DNA of 64,000 nucleotides from Wolfiporia cocos (lineage: Eukaryota > Basidiomycota > Agaricomycetes > Polyporales > Phaeolaceae): contig JACCLO010000014.1 in the NCBI GenBank assembly GCA_029448655.1, positions 434,001 to 498,000 on the forward strand. Direction: 5' to 3'. Position numbers and translations under genes: made by a program. Below, piece after piece: positions 45,856-57,946 of this stretch; the first letter of the stretch is position 1, and each line of letters starts with the position of its first letter. The notes beneath the pieces are model-generated. The model was given only the letters and a program-made list of their open reading frames with translations, ran no database searches and had not been told where the DNA came from.

Positions 45856-47911
45856 CTAGAATCTCCAAAGCCTTTTTCTCCTGAAAGCCCAAGCCGCCCC
45901 GCATATCGCTATTGCGTATACAGACAACACAGACATTGCCGCCCATTCCGACATGTACATCGTGCGCATGAATAGATTAACAAGACCTGTGGCAACATTG
46001 GCCTGCATTCGACGTTAAAAGCCCACTTCCATGGTAGTAACACTTATCGCAGGACCCACCACGAGGAATAGCACTAGTCCATTCAAGTTGATGGCGTCGA
46101 GCAGTGCTGGAGCACTGCCTCCTTCTACCTCACGCTTCCGCCCTGCGCGTTTGTCCAAAACGGTGGGGTCCGGGCGCACCTTCAGCTTCGAGTTCGGGTC
46201 GTAGATAGATTTTGAGAATGGAGACGCGAAGAAGAGGAGGTCGAGACACAGGTAGCCGAGCAAGAACGTGGTATTGTAAGCAGCGACCCACACTATGTAC
46301 TGCAAGTTGGCCTGCATTTCTCGCGTCAATGTTTCCGACGAGGCCAGAAAATTCAAGAGTACCATACCAGTCTGCGGGAAACGTCCCCCCCAACGCCATA
46401 GAGTTTCGCAGCTGCTAGAAAGACCCACCATAACACCGTATAAGAGCAAAGTTCGATGGCAGTCTTGTCGTTCTCTCGCTTTATTAGTGACTCTACCGAC
46501 GCTTTGTGCGACCTGCCCCGTGTGCTGCCGCCGTCGTCATCACTTTCCGAGTCGCTGTCGTGGCTCCTCGCACGGGAAGATTGGGGAAGTGGCCGTGTGA
46601 GGTTTCGCTGGCGTCTGCGGAAATACGAAGGTGTAGGAGGAAGGAGCAGTGTGCCCGTCGAAAGGCCAAGCAGGTGAATTGCCAGATAGCCTGCACGATG
46701 GCAGGTGTCAAATGTTGTGAGCCTGATAGCAAGCTCCGGACGGAGGCGATGCACAGACCTGTCAGTGAGACGATTCCTTCTTTGTTATGGCTGACCAAGG
46801 AAAGCCGAGGAGCTGTTAGGACGTATTCCTGCATACCACCATAGTAAAGCGCGAATTGCTGAACTGATAATTGCATGTGGTTGGCGCACAGTGTAAGTAC
46901 TAAAACTGTATCATACATACCCAATGCAACCAGCATGCCGAGGAGGGAGATAGGAAGATATATCATGGTTGGGTGTAATAGAACCTGTAGAACAGGAATG
47001 GCTGCTAACGTGAAGAAGAAATTCCAATGCGTTCCGTATTCTGTCTGGTGCTCCTGAGACGACATGGTTGAGTGTATCGACCCGTCAGATACTAACATGC
47101 CAGATTTACAGGATATTCGACTCCTTTGACTGATAAAGTGCGGAAGATGCCGAGCACTATGAGCGGGAGACACTTTCGAATGACAGTCACCAGTTTCGGC
47201 AGAAGAGGTGCTTTCAGATGGGCAGGATTCTTCACGAGAGGCGCCGCAGATACGATGCCTTGGGAGAATACGAAAGAACCTACACCGAGATCCATCTTAT
47301 CGCAAAAAGAGACTCAAATTGATTTTCATGCCTAGTGTAGAACAAAGCCTACCATAGAGACACCATAGGTTTCGCATTTCGCCAGAACACGAGGAAACAC
47401 AGGAAAGTCCACAGCAAGGATCGACAAGCAGGTCAGCAGCATCAAATGAGCGCGATATGTTGTGAGGGCTGGCAGTGGAGTGATCGACAATGTTGATATG
47501 GATAAGTCTGCTTCCTTCGTAGGAGAAGAGGCACGACTCGGGCTACGGTTCGACGGGAGAGGCGTTCCTGCCTCTCGTCTCGGAATAAGAAGCAGCAAAC
47601 CGGTCGGAAATAGTAGAATTAGGTTCAAAAGCCCAGGAGAGTTGGCGAAGAGCGTGATCGACAGAAGAAGTGGCAATACCAGTATCAGAAGCTCGAGAGG
47701 AAAGTAAGTGGACTTCCTGGGCGGCAGACGTGTTCGGAGAGCAGAGTGGAGAGCTATAGACGACTGCTCTAGTCAGACGCAGTCAACGCAAGAACTACAC
47801 GTTGTATAAATTTACAAGTGCTGCGAATGACACCATGTTGATGTGGCTAATGCTGGATCCTGTCATTCCTGACACAAACGCCTCTTTGGAGGCTTTGTAG
47901 TCGTGGTCCAT
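45856..47911 (-). CDS. GWT1: GWT1/PIG-W, GPI inositol acyltransferase
   Basis: Exons include 47911-47816, 47763-47353, 47295 onward ([17 protein letters not shown]) and 47053 onward. A short final exon ends with the TAG at 45856. The protein has many hydrophobic helices. Signature stretches are [20 protein letters not shown] at the N-terminus, [47 protein letters not shown], and the tail [16 protein letters not shown] ... [19 protein letters not shown]1 adds an acyl chain to the inositol of GPI precursors in the endoplasmic reticulum, an essential step for wall mannoprotein anchoring in fungi. The last exon is found only by splicing out 'gtgggt...aatgcag' after LVLFLV. Without that the protein would lose its final membrane helix. 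Confidence 0.88.
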
Positions 47912-48598
47912 TGTTGGTTGCTCTAAGCTGTCTTTATGAGTTGTTAGTGATAGACTATATCTCTGTGGGTCTTGCATGTGTTGCGCTGAGCGCATGCGGA
48001 TATGCAAACTTACGCTGTGGTGAGGTTTGGAGCTGACAGCTAAGACTTACGGAGCAGCAGTATGCGGTGGTATATGCGACCTTGTTGCATCTGTCAGCGG
48101 CAGGGAGCAGCGGAAAGAGCTATATACAAGGCATTAAGATGCGATGTAGAGCGTAGTTGGGGTTCAAACGTTCAAAGACAAGCCAGCTACAATAGGCGCC
48201 TGAGGCGCTTCCGTGCTGCGGTGACTCGGCCCGGATTCTCCCGGGCGAGACTCTTGCTTCAGCCACACCACGGCTGCAGCCTCAGGCAGGCCCCAACATT
48301 GCACACCATTTTTTTCCGTTTCCTGACCTGCTGATTATGAGCTTCTTGATCAAAACTGAACATCAGTATATACTATGCTACTCAACCAACTTGAACACTA
48401 CGGTTGAGGTCGAGCCTATTGGTATTTGCCCTCTTATCGCTCTCAGGTTGTCGCTTTACACTGTTGGGTTCCTGTCAATTCTCATCATGTGCCAATCGCC
48501 AATGAATGATATTGATATACCTGTAAGGCTGGTAGTATCTTGATACCTACAAATCTGCACGCTATCTGGTGAGCTTCCTGCTCTAGCTTGTCCCCGCT
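47912..48598. other. Divergent promoter region of GWT1 and the permease gene
   Basis: About 690 bp with no supported gene. 'agctatatac' near 48118 is a TATA-like candidate. The open frame 48337-48543 has no motif. Confidence 0.4.
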
Positions 48599-50800
48599 AT
48601 GAAGGACATCACCGAAGTCGACATCGAGAGTGTTCGAAAGGATGCGCTCTCCCCAGCAAACAATACTACGCATGTGGCAGCAGACGACTCGGACAACCGT
48701 CTTCATGATTTGGGATACAAGAGCGAGTTCCGTCGTGACATGTCGCTTTTCGGCGTACTGGGCATCTCGTTCTGTGCTATTGGGATCTTGACTGGAATGA
48801 GCAGTGCATTTCAGACAGGATTGTTCTCCGGTGGCCCACTCGGACTTTTCTGGGGATGGAATGTATGGCAACATCAACCGACGTGGCCGTTGCAATGCGT
48901 TGATCTCGCCTCTCAGATTTGCAGCCTCTTTATGTTGTTGATCGCGTGTTCTCTCGCAGAGATTTGTAGTGCCTAGTACGTTTTTAATCGCTTGACATCT
49001 AGCAGATCTAACCGTCACGAATTGCGGCCAGCCCAACCATGGGCGGGTTGTACTTCTGGGTGTGCAAAATGAAACCAGATACACCTGTGTTAGGTTGTGA
49101 GTCCATAGTTTGCGAATCATCAGATCAGGGAGTTCAGTGCGGTGGTATTGATACCATAGGCCAGTTTGTGTGAGTATTGCACCATCAGTACACCCTACTA
49201 TGTATTCATCGGATACAGACAGGATGGACCTATAGCATCGCGATGGTCTTCACTGGTACATCAGGCAATCTGAGGTATGTCATACCTCTTGCTCTATGTC
49301 CATTATTCCGAGCCTGAGTGCTTATCGTGCAGCGTTGCTCTATACCTAGCCTCTCTGGCCGAGGTCGGGCAGGGGCGCACGCTCACGCGAGTGGAGATTG
49401 CTGCCGTAGCGTGGGGAGTGAACATTGCCTCTGGTATTATCAACACCGTCGGTACGAGAGCAATCGGTGGCATGAGTACCTTCAATTTGTGGTGGACACT
49501 CGGCGGGACGTTCGTGCTCGTGATTACTCTCCTGGTGAAGGCGCCAGTGAAGGTTGGTGATCGGTGTAACGAAGTTCTAGCATAACGAACAAGTTGACGA
49601 GCGGAGGGCAGAATTCAGCCGACTTTGTGTTCACAGATTATCAGAAGTGAGACCGGCTTTCAAGTCGTTCGCTGGTACAGTTAACATTTCCAACGTAGCT
49701 TTACAGGATGGAGCAACAAAGGCTTTGTGGTACTCCTCGGATTCCTCCAGGTACAGGTCCAGTTGGTAGTCGTATGACATGCTCAAACGTTCACAATCTA
49801 GGCCGTCTATACCCTCGAAGGCTGCGAGACCGCCGCGCAGGTCGCCGAAGAGGCCAAACGCGCCGAGCTGCTCGCGCCGCTCGCCGTCGTCGGCTCAATC
49901 GCGGGCTCCTGGCTCATTGGGCTCGCATACATGCTCGCACTCCTGTTTTCCGTGCAGAGCATCGCTCGCGTGCAGGCCACGTCGTACGCGCTCCCGATCA
50001 CGCAGCTCTACTACGACGCAGTCGGGCAGCGCCTCACGCTCATGTGCCTCACGGTCGTCGCGCTTGCACAGTTCATGGCCGCTGTGACCGCGTTTACAGC
50101 GAGCTCGCGCCTGTTCTACGCGCTGAGCAGGGACGATGCGTTCCCAATGAAGGAGCGGTTCATGACCCTTAATAGGTTCCAAGCACCGTACTGGGGCGTG
50201 TGGCTTTCAGTGCTCGTCGGGTGCATCATCTCATGTGCTTATATCGGCTCAACAATTGCGGTGCGCTCGTCTATGCGCATCCAAAGAGTGCTGATGGTGA
50301 ACGCCGATGGATAACTGAAATCTAGTTCAACGCCATCCTGTCGTCCGCCGCAATCGCTGTCATGCTCAGCTATCTGCAGCCTATTTTGATCAGGGTGTTC
50401 TGGCCGACATCGTACGTTGTGTTCGCTAGACGTTGATCTTCACGAATGATAACCAGCAACAGGAGTCTGCCAGAACGTGGTCCATTCAACCTAGGCCAAT
50501 GGTCATGGCCGATCAACCTAGCAAGCTTTCTGGTAGGTTTTATATGGGGCATCGATCCGGATGTGTTTTCTCATTCGCTTCGTGTAGTTCAGTGTCTTCA
50601 TTTGCATCCTATTCATCCTTCCTACTGCGTATCCAGTCGACTCATTGAACATGAACTACGCCATCGTCGCAATTGGAGGAGTCGTTGTGATTGTCATATT
50701 CTGCTGGACAGTCTGGGGTCACCGACATTTCGTTGGTCCCATAAAAACGCTAACCGAGCCGAATTCCCTGTCCGATAATGTACAGATTAAGTCGCCGTAA
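48599..50800 (+). CDS. APC-superfamily amino acid/choline permease
   Basis: The ATG at 48599 opens MKDITEVDIESVRKDAL. The first exons are 48599-48862, 48917-48975 and 49032 onward. Hydrophobic helices and family signatures follow in order: LGISFCAIGILTGMSSAF, SLAEICSAYPTMGGLYFW, GWTYSIAMVFTGTSGNL, STFNLWWTLGGTF, LLGFLQAVYTLEGCETAAQVAEEA (in parts), AFTASSRLFYALSRDDAFP, FNAILSSAAIAVMLSYLQP, and a final helix before the stop at 50800. This fits fungal GABA/choline/amino-acid permeases of the plasma membrane. The substrate is not decided. A 5-nt exon (49165-49169) is needed to join VLG to GWTYS in frame. The junction near 49640-49708 (TDYQ to GWSNKGF) could not be resolved to a clean phase. Confidence 0.8.
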
Positions 50801-51176
50801 TGTTCACGGGTTGCTCGCTACTCGCAGTCATTAAGTCGCAATCACTCAAGTAACTGTGGATCGCAGACATGTTTTGTTTCACAGCACTATCATCGTCTAA
50901 GTCTCTTGCTTCAATCACGGTAGCAGAACATATGTGGACCGTGCACGATATGCAAGACTGCGGGACATTTTATACAGTCTCATAATGCAAGGTGGTCGTA
51001 CCCCAATCTGTAAACGAGAGCTAGACCCCTTCATTCCTACCGAAATTACTTTCGACAAGGCTTCGTAGAGCGCAGACGTCAATTCATATCGTAGAACAGA
51101 AGACCAACGAAACGTACAATACAAACTGAAAGTCGTGAGATGTCCGTGTCCATCCTAGTGTCAAAGGTCCAACTAA
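50801..51176. other. Convergent 3' spacer
   Basis: Lies between the stops of the permease gene and the calcium-uniporter gene. No gene or repeat is seen. Confidence 0.4.
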
Positions 51177-52957
51177 TCAACGCCCGTCCTTCGCTTCCTT
51201 GTTCGCGCGCTCAACCTCCTCCCGCTCAGACTCCACCTGCGGTCTTTCACGCGCGGCAGACGACTCCTCGTCGGGCATCTTCGCAAGCCCCGCCTCGGCC
51301 TTGTCCGCCTCCTCCGTACGCACGCGTTCCTGCTCGTTCTCGTGCGCATGCCGCTCGGCCTGCCGGTCGCGCCACAGCCGCTCGTCGTAGTCTTCCGCAA
51401 TCTGCCCGATCTCCTTGCGCAGCGCCTTGGCCTCGCTCACGAGGTCGAGCCACCGCTCGATGTCCAGCCCGCGTGCCTTGTACAACGCCTCGCGCCGTGC
51501 GGACACGCTTCGCTGTAGTACAGACGAGTAGGACACCTCGCGGCCCTGATAGAGGAACCTATGCATCACATAGTTTCAGTAATATACGGTGTTGTCTTAT
51601 TAGCGCGTCGCTCACCAGAGATAGCCAATTATGACCATTGACAACCCTGAAAGGTATGTTACCGGTTCCATCACATCCCTGGTAAATGTAAGAATATATC
51701 GGATATGATGTTCGCGACCAGACACACCATCCAAGGTCCCAAAAGGTGAGTCGCGCGGTCGCACCCCAGTACACAACCAATGCACCCAGCCCGCCCATTG
51801 CCATCCGGCGTGCGCCTCTATGCGCCTCAACGTCGCACGCGCGCTTCAACACCTCCATTTTCTCGAGCTCTTCCTCGATGACATTGAGCCTCCTCCGCAA
51901 AAAGCGCGTGCGGTCCGCGAACGAGGGCACCTCAACCTGGATCATCGCCTGCACGCGACGGTCGCCCGCCTGCGCGCCTTCTTCGCCAACATAAATCTCG
52001 AACTCGCACGCGCGCGCGGCGTCGCGGATAAAGTTGCCCACATCCGTCGAGTCTGCCCATTTTAGCGAGCGCCCGCTGGGGGTCGTGCTGCGGAAGGAGA
52101 CAGTCGGCGTTGCGGGCGCAAGGGACGCGAGGATTAGGCGTGCGACGTGCGAGAGTGGCTGAGATGGGTGTAACAGGAAGACGGTCGGTGGCGGTGGCTT
52201 AATCTTTGTGGAAGACGATGGGCTATCGTTTGACTGTTGTGGTTGCTGCTGTGCGCGGAGGTAGCCGAGTGGCAGAATGAGCTTGAACAAATGTGACGAG
52301 GTTGGAGAGAGTTTCCCTGAGACAATCGGTCAGCAAATGATTTGAAACACCATGCCAACTGGAAAGTGCCCGCTGCGTATATAGCACCAAATTGACAGAG
52401 ATATCATCAACTTAAGCACGCCCTTCAGGGACAAGGTCTGGATAAGACGCTCATATGGCAAACGTCTGAATGTGACAACACAAATGATGTTTTCGTAAGA
52501 CAAGTCGCACGATCAAAGCAGATATCTGCGAATTTGATACACCGGAAGAGTATGGCGGCATACCACCCTCCAGTGCAGATTTGTCAAGGTTGTTTACGGT
52601 CGGTATGTCGTTATGGCTGCATGCAATAATTTCCAGGTGCATAAAGTCACTGATCTTGCAGGGCGGCTCCGTAGAATGTACTGATGCTTCCCGCGAGGAC
52701 TCACCTTTGCCCTCGGTTATGGAGTCAAGGTCATCAGCGGTAGCTTCAGTACCGCCCTTGCCAACCTCTTCTGAGTCCTTCCACTTGGCTTTCGTCGATG
52801 CCTCCGCGAGGAAGCGGGAATGACTGACATTCGTATTTTCAACCCGCTGCGCGGTAGTCACCCATCGTTTCGAGAGATTCCAGGTACGTGGGGAGTGCTG
52901 CCAGGGCGAGTGCTGCACTAGCGTTCTGGCTTGAGACTCGAACAGTATTCTGAACAT
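51177..52957 (-). CDS. MCU: Mitochondrial calcium uniporter pore subunit
   Basis: Exon 1 (52957-52705) encodes a basic presequence (MFRILFESQARTLVQHSPWQ) and a charged linker. Exon 2 starts at 52316 and gives GKLSPTSSHLFKLILPLGYL, PPTVFLLHPSQPLSHVARLI and a coiled-coil stretch (RRRLNVIEEELEKMEVLKRA). Then come the first membrane helix (GGLGALVVYWGATARLTFW) and, after a short intron, the selectivity-filter motif in LGWDVMEPVTYL (W-D-x-x-E-P). The second helix (SGLSMVIIGYLWFLY) and a long acidic and basic coiled coil end at 51177. The W-D-x-x-E-P motif between two helices is diagnostic for MCU, the Ca2+ channel of the inner mitochondrial membrane. Intron 1 is 388 nt, several times the local norm. 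Confidence 0.9.
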
Positions 52958-53788
52958 GGTGAGTGCATTCGAAGTTGTTCGCCATTGTCAGAGGTGGGCC
53001 TAGTCGGATACTTGGATATTTCCAAGTGACGTCTGCGGGGTAGCTCAGGGCGCCTATTTAACAGGCACCTACCTCGCTCATCAGAAGAAACCAAGTCCGC
53101 GTATCGTGTTATAATATTGTATAAAAGCTCATAGCAGCCAAGAAATATGGCTGTCTGAATGTCCGCTTAAGTTGCCTTGTCACAGTCAACCGTTAGATCT
53201 CATACAGCTAGGAACTTACGAGTGCCAGTGCAAAGTGAAATCCCCGACTACAACGTTTCATTAGCACTGCTGGCAATCTCAATTTCCCTTCCAACATGCG
53301 GCTCACAGCAGTGGGAAGATCAGCGTTTCAACGCCTATTGGTTGACATCTTCATTTTGGTTTTGCAACATCGAATTACATAAAGACCACCCAATATGAGT
53401 TCGATAAGCAATGATACAATGGGTGATGTAGCAGCTTCCTCTTTTAACTTTGAGCACATGAAAGATATAACAACCACCAGACCCACTGAGACCAAGACAT
53501 TGCTATACCTCATCGGACGAGGGAAGTCATCGCAGCCACCCACCAGATCCTGGCCGTCCGCCCGAGGATCTCCCTTACTACCCTATATCATCGCTCCCGG
53601 ACCCCTCGCAGTTGTGGGTATGCAGCCCCTCCAAAAATGGCCCTGGACACCGCGCAGCATGTGTGTCAATTGTCGTCCCTGAGTACTGAGTCCCGAGTCC
53701 TGGGTACCAGCTGCTGCAGTCGATCCGATATGTCGCCTTGCGCAGCACGGCCGCACTTGCAGACATGCAAGATAGCGCCTCCAGGCAC
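52958..53788. other. Spacer with no certain gene
   Basis: A plus-strand frame at 53395-53682 (95 residues, with TETKTLLYLIGRGK) could be a worn gene remnant, but no family is recognised. A stretch near 53038 looks like the first bases of a tRNA, but no cloverleaf follows. Confidence 0.3.
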
Positions 53789-54522
53789 TCACGCATCTGC
53801 GCCTGCGAACGGATCATTCAAGTCCTGGTCCATCAGGGTGCCTCCCAGCAACTCATCCCCGGGCTGCAGCTGGGACAGATCCCGCACGCCATCGAACGGC
53901 TCGCCGTCCGGGCCGATCTGCTCCATGTCCAACCCAACTGCGTCGAGCACGCCTCCCGGCGGCTGCAGGCTCGCGTCCAGTGTGTCGTCCATCGACACGT
54001 CTTGGCTGGGCAGCGGCGTTGGCGAGTCAGACGGCGCTTGGAAAGATATCGACAGTGGGTGCGGCTTCGGTGTGCCGGGCTTGAGCTCGCCGTCTTTCCC
54101 GTCGAAGTTGAGCGACTCAGAAACGGCACGCGAGGCCGTTGCGGTTGCCGTCTCGGGCGGGGCGGGCGTCGCGACCTCCGCATCGTCTCCCTCTATCTCC
54201 TCGTCACCCTCACCCTCGTCTGCGTCCGGGTCGGGGAGCGGTGCGAGCGGCTCCGCCTCGCCCTCGTCGTCGCTGAATTGCTGCGGTTCCATTTGTCAGC
54301 CCTTGGCGCAGCGTGGCGATAGGAGCCCACGAAATGCATGGATGCGCTACGTACCTGCTTCCTGTCAGTCCTGACCCATTTGTATATTTTGAGCGCAGAG
54401 CCGGGCGCCGCGCTCACAGGGGTCACCCACACTTTTTCCCAGCATGGCACGGGCTGCATGAGCTGCCGCCGCGAGGCATCAGAAGAAGAGGTACTGAAGC
54501 CCACTCTGCGCCTGGTAGACAT
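53789..54522 (-). CDS. BCL7-like protein (SWI/SNF-associated type)
   Basis: Exons 54522-54355 and 54280-53789 give 219 residues from MSTRRRVGF. The N-terminal part holds the short conserved block CWEKVWVTP ... ALKIYKWVRTDRKQ. It resembles the BCL7 N-terminal domain (W-E-K-x-W-V-T ... L-x-I-x-K-W-V). The rest is acidic and disordered (FSDDEGEAEPLAPLPDPDAD and a Pro/Asp-rich tail). BCL7 proteins are small subunits of BAF-type chromatin remodellers in animals, and fungal homologues have the same block. The N-terminus may extend upstream (frame open to 54594 and possibly an earlier exon). Assignment rests on one short motif, so it is moderate. Confidence 0.6.
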
Positions 54523-54932
54523 GGCGGTGAGGCAGATTGTGAGATACTGGTCGAGGAGGTGGTGGTTGTGAGCAAGCAAGATGAACGCGGCCATTACAGT
54601 GGCTCGTGACCGCGTCTATACTACGCGACGCGCGCCTCCACGCGCGCGTTGTCAAAAACCGACGAGGTACTCTCCCGCCGCCTACCAAGGAGAGAGAAAA
54701 CCGCATCAACAGGCACTTGATCAATTTATACTCACCCTCTTACTGGTCACTACCCACTAACGCAACATCACCCGTCCGGTCGACCCGGTGCAAGTGCCCC
54801 GTGCGCAGCGCCCAGTGTGGCTGAGGCCATCAAAGACGAGCTCTCAGCAGCCTCTTCGTGACATAGAACAGACGAAAAACAGACTTTAGCACATGTAACA
54901 CTATTATATGCTGGATTATACGACCGGACAAT
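54523..54932. promoter_or_regulatory. Divergent promoter of the BCL7-like and MED7 genes
   Basis: About 410 bp separate the two start codons. AT-rich motifs near 54726 ('atttatactc') and 54902 ('tattatatg') lie on the MED7 side. Two transcription-related genes sharing a promoter may be co-regulated (inference). Confidence 0.4.
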
Positions 54933-56005
54933 ATGGAAGAAGAGGAAGCTGAGCTCCGGAACCCCTTTCCGTCGCCGCCTTCGCACTACACGAAGTACAC
55001 AACCTCCAACCTTCACTTACTCGACCTCCTCCGTGAGCGAGCGGGCGATGCAGACCTATCAACTATCAACCAGTACTCGCTACTTTCAGATCAGTCAGAC
55101 GTGCCGGAGTGGCCCCTTGCGCAGCTCGAGAAGCCGCGAATTGACTGGATCCTAGAGGATGAACACTACACTGTCTTCGGTGATACCTGGCCTGTGAGTG
55201 ACCAACAGTCTATCGTATGAAATCCGCCGCGCTCACGAAGCGGCGAACAGGTGAAAGAAGCGATCCTGTCTCTAGCAGAGCTCGGCGGCCATCAGCTGTA
55301 TCCAACGGATCCAAGTGTCGGTACGTCCCCGCCCGAGCCGTCTTTAATTCGATGACCCCATTACTGGGATATTAGATCGTAGACCCGTACTGCGTAATAT
55401 TCTTAAGTCGGTGCTCGTCACCTATTCCCGGTTGCTCGATAGTCTCCTCGCCCCGCCCCCACCGGTGACCTCCCCCGCCCCGCCCGAGTGGCATAGACAC
55501 GTCGAATGGATCACCATTCTCGCGCAAAACATCATGGCATCCGCAAACGACCTTCGCCCGGTCCAGGTATGTTCATTCCTCGTCCCTGCTCTGCAATGCT
55601 ATGAGGAATCGATGGCGTGTGATGCTGAGAATGATGGTACAGGCGAGAGGCAACCTAGAGCTGATGATGAAGCGGCAGCTCGAGCTGCGTCGAGAGGAGA
55701 CGAGAGCCATCCATGCGTTCGTTCTGATGGTTTCTCCCGCGAGCCGTCACTGCTGATACTTCTCCAGTAAATGTGATGCTCTGGAGGCAAAGCTAGCCGA
55801 GATGCGCGCGGCCGTGCAGAAGTTGCCGCAAAATTCCGCAGCGTCTTCTGTGAAGATGGACACCGGACGAAGTGCACCGCAGGTACAGCAGGTCACATTA
55901 CTGTGCTCTAGCTGTTGCTCACTACTGGTGGCGTATCCATAGTTCAATCAGACGGACCACATTTCGATGGAAGATGTTCTGCGCTGGGCAGAAGAAATCG
56001 GCTGA
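54933..56005 (+). CDS. MED7: Mediator complex subunit 7
   Basis: Exons 54933-55193, 55251-55320, 55376-55566, one starting near 55644, one starting near 55771 and a last exon ending at 56005. The protein starts MEEEEAELRNPFPSPPSHYTKYT, the MED7 N-terminal Pro-rich block. Then come LEKPRIDWILEDEHYTVFGDTWP, LPTDPSVDRRP-like linkers (YPTDPSVDRRPVLRNILKSV), LDSLLAPPPPV, EWITILAQNIMASANDLRPVQARG and the helical C-terminus with MMKRQLELRREETRAIHA. MED7 forms a hinge with MED21 in the middle module of Mediator. The gene shares an upstream region with the BCL7-like gene. No lesion is seen. Confidence 0.85.
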
Positions 56006-57946
56006 TTTCTGGCCATCTCACGAATTTCATCTTCGAAATGGGGCAAGACATGACCACGAGCTGACAGCTAATATGGACGCTACTGATATTCTGCAGATCC
56101 GCAGCACACCGGGCAATCTGTAGTGAGGTTTTCCGATCAAGGACTGCCCACCCGCCGGCCCGCAGTCCTCATATTCTGCGATTTTCTGGAGCCTCTCGGC
56201 CGAGAGAAGTGTATCCCTGTGTGCCTAGCCATAAGGTGTAGTCGACGGCCTGATGTATTTCTGATATCTCAATGCAACGCTTCATGGATATACCTGGCAC
56301 CGTGCCTCCTGTTTCGCGAGATCCTCCCGGCATCTGAACCGCTTCCGGCATCGGAAGGCCACAGAATGAAATAGAACTGCCCTTATCGCAGTGAGTGCCA
56401 TCTGCTCATTGATCCAGACATTCCTCTGATTTCTCGCCGCCATCTGGGTGTATACATACAGGACGTGAGAGCTCGGGAGAATGAGAGCATTGTGGGGATA
56501 ACCGAGCCAAAATCACATACAGTTGCTCAGGTGACTTCTCAGGCACAGAACACGGAATGCCTTGAGCGAAGCAAGAGTAGTCGTGTGGGCACTGACTTCG
56601 ACTCCAAGCAGACGTTCGCCCGAGGTGTATCATCGCCCGTGTCCGTATTGAGCACTGATCGCCAGCAGCCAATGGCACACCGCCGGGAGTCAGCAACACT
56701 GCATCAGTAGCATTAGCCCGAGATTAGAGCGGGCAGTTGCTCTTGGCTGCCACCAAGCGTTTGAGCAAGCTGTGTCCGATAGCGTTCACACGCGCATGGC
56801 CACCACTCGCGGCCCAAGCCGACGGTAGAGAGGTACCAAATACATGGTGATCGACTCGATCACATATGTGTCTTCGTGGGTATGTCCACTTTCGCCATGT
56901 CGTGTGATGGCACAGGTACAAGTGGATGTCGCCGGGTCTGCATTTCCTTCGTGCCATGCTGCTAGTCACATTGTTCCTGGCAAGCAACCACACCTTGCAT
57001 GCATGTTCCCCTCTGGAACCATGCATTCCATACAAACCGCGTACGTCATGTCAGGGAACTGGACTGTGTGGTCTATTATTGAAAACGCGCCATGCGTGGC
57101 ACCTGCAGAGACGGCACAACCAAGCTCATTCCGGAGATGGCAGACTTCACCCAGACCGTATTCCTCTAGCCGAGATTGATGTCAATAGCTCACGGCATCG
57201 GCGCAGCTGCATGATAAATGATAATTGTGAGCATGTGATCTAGTCATTGAGATTAACTGTGCCCCGGTAGGAATGCACTGACCAAACTCAAACATCTGCT
57301 TCAGCGACACGCACAGAACATGTCCATCATAACATCCTGACACAAGTCATAAATTGTGCGGTCTAGTCATGGCCAGCTGGATCAGTCAGGTTCCGGGACA
57401 GTCGACGGTTGACATCGCCAGATCCCGAGATGTGGAGATTGCCCCACGGCAAGCGTGGCTACACCACTCTCCTCTTCGTGACACTGATCCGTCTTATTCA
57501 ACGCCAGAGCGGCTATGCGCAAGTGAGTCTTAATCAGATGTTGCTCGGCAGTATTCTACCCACCACCGTAATCCTACGCTAAGATTGCGTTTGCAAACTT
57601 ACCACCAGTGGGTGCACACGAGACTTTCCCCGCGTCATAGGCCCAAGAGCTATGGGATTCTTTGAGGTCTGCTCATCCTGTTGAGTGTCAATCTAGGCTT
57701 ATCGCATTCCGCAAAACCTCCGCGACTGCTTCTGATAGCGCGCTATTCAGCGGCTGTTGTTTCATAACTTTCCCTCCAGGATCAGCAACAAACCACAACA
57801 GTGACACGGTATCGCCATTTCCATCCACTTTCACCCGCGTCCATCTTTAGACGAGTACCACGAAGCGACCATGCAGTGCTTGGCGTATAAAGGGCCTACC
57901 TGCGCTTTCCTCGTTCTCATCCAGGTGTGGAAACCGCTCGCCCAGC
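56006..57946. other. Gene-free stretch of 1.9 kb
   Basis: Several short open frames occur (for example 56465-56710 and 56844-57179). None has a recognisable motif, a good start context or intron-supported continuation. No inverted repeat or RNA gene was found by eye. The last 100 bp hold the promoter of the protease gene, with 'gtataaag' near 57885, about 60 nt before its ATG. Confidence 0.4.

Noticed and set aside
51140..51634. Plus-strand frame of 164 residues over the MCU 3' end
   Set aside because: Pro/Arg/Ser-rich antisense shadow of the MCU coiled coil.
53036..53075. tRNA-like start (gcggggtagctcag)
   Set aside because: No anticodon or T-loop pairing follows and no matching acceptor stem was found.
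53637..54374. Plus-strand frame of 245 residues opposite the BCL7-like gene
   Set aside because: Ser/Gly/Pro-rich shadow. The minus-strand model has a conserved block and good splice sites.
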